DNA of 9,453 bases from an uncultured Ventosimonas sp. (lineage in GTDB: Bacteria > Pseudomonadota > Gammaproteobacteria > Pseudomonadales > Pseudomonadaceae), in NCBI GenBank assembly GCA_945283395.1, contig CALYQH010000030.1, forward strand, positions 1 to 9,453, written 5' to 3'. The position numbers and the translations under genes are program-made. This document shows, piece by piece, positions 6,945-9,453 of the stretch (the first letter of the stretch is position 1; each line of letters starts with the position of its first letter). The notes below the pieces were generated by a model. That model did not search any database. It saw only the letters and a program-made list of their open reading frames with translations, and was not told the origin of the DNA.

Positions 6945-9453
<2,509 letters not shown>

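Overview
This window is a stretch of the conserved bacterial ribosomal-protein/RNA-polymerase cluster. It reads, all on the + strand: nusG (3' end) - rplK - rplA - rplJ - rplL - rpoB - rpoC (5' part). Every gene is recognisable from end to end. There are no mobile elements, CRISPR arrays, tRNAs, rRNAs or accessory genes, and I found no previously undescribed system.

Organism: the proteins are gammaproteobacterial and closest, from memory, to Pseudomonadaceae. RpoB has 1356 residues, the Pseudomonas-type N-terminus [19 protein letters not shown] and the C-terminus [11 protein letters not shown]. RpoC starts with TTG and reads LKDLLNL. The DNA, however, is A+T-rich with strong A/T preference at third codon positions (TTA, GGT, CGT, GAA, AAA), unlike GC-rich free-living Pseudomonas. 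An AT-rich, possibly insect-associated relative such as Entomomonas would fit; this is inference, not a database match.

Layout: 1-308 end of nusG; 309-398 spacer with a likely L11-operon leader (candidate L1 autoregulatory site); 399-830 rplK and 830-1525 rplA, overlapping by one base (TAATG); 1526-1728 spacer with a stem-loop just after rplA, then an L10 leader with its kink-turn helix and two further hairpins; 1729-2220 rplJ (GTG start); 2221-2302 spacer with an 8-bp hairpin; 2303-2674 rplL; 2675-2858 spacer with a strong intrinsic terminator/attenuator followed by a run of inverted repeats and one consensus -10 hexamer; 2859-6929 rpoB; 6930-6990 spacer with a perfect 8-bp stem-loop and a very strong ribosome-binding site; 6991-9453 first 821 codons of rpoC, open at the window edge.

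How it works together: L11, L1, L10 and L7/L12 build the L1 arm and the GTPase-associated stalk of the 50S subunit. RpoB and RpoC form the RNA polymerase catalytic core, and NusG couples that polymerase to Rho or to the ribosome. In the well-studied E. coli cluster, L1 and L10(L12)4 repress their own mRNAs, and partial termination between rplL and rpoB keeps polymerase synthesis below ribosomal protein synthesis. The RNA elements seen here sit in the matching places. The points most worth a second look are the secondary structures in the five spacers and a few substitutions at normally conserved positions of RpoB, including three lost prolines near its C-terminus.
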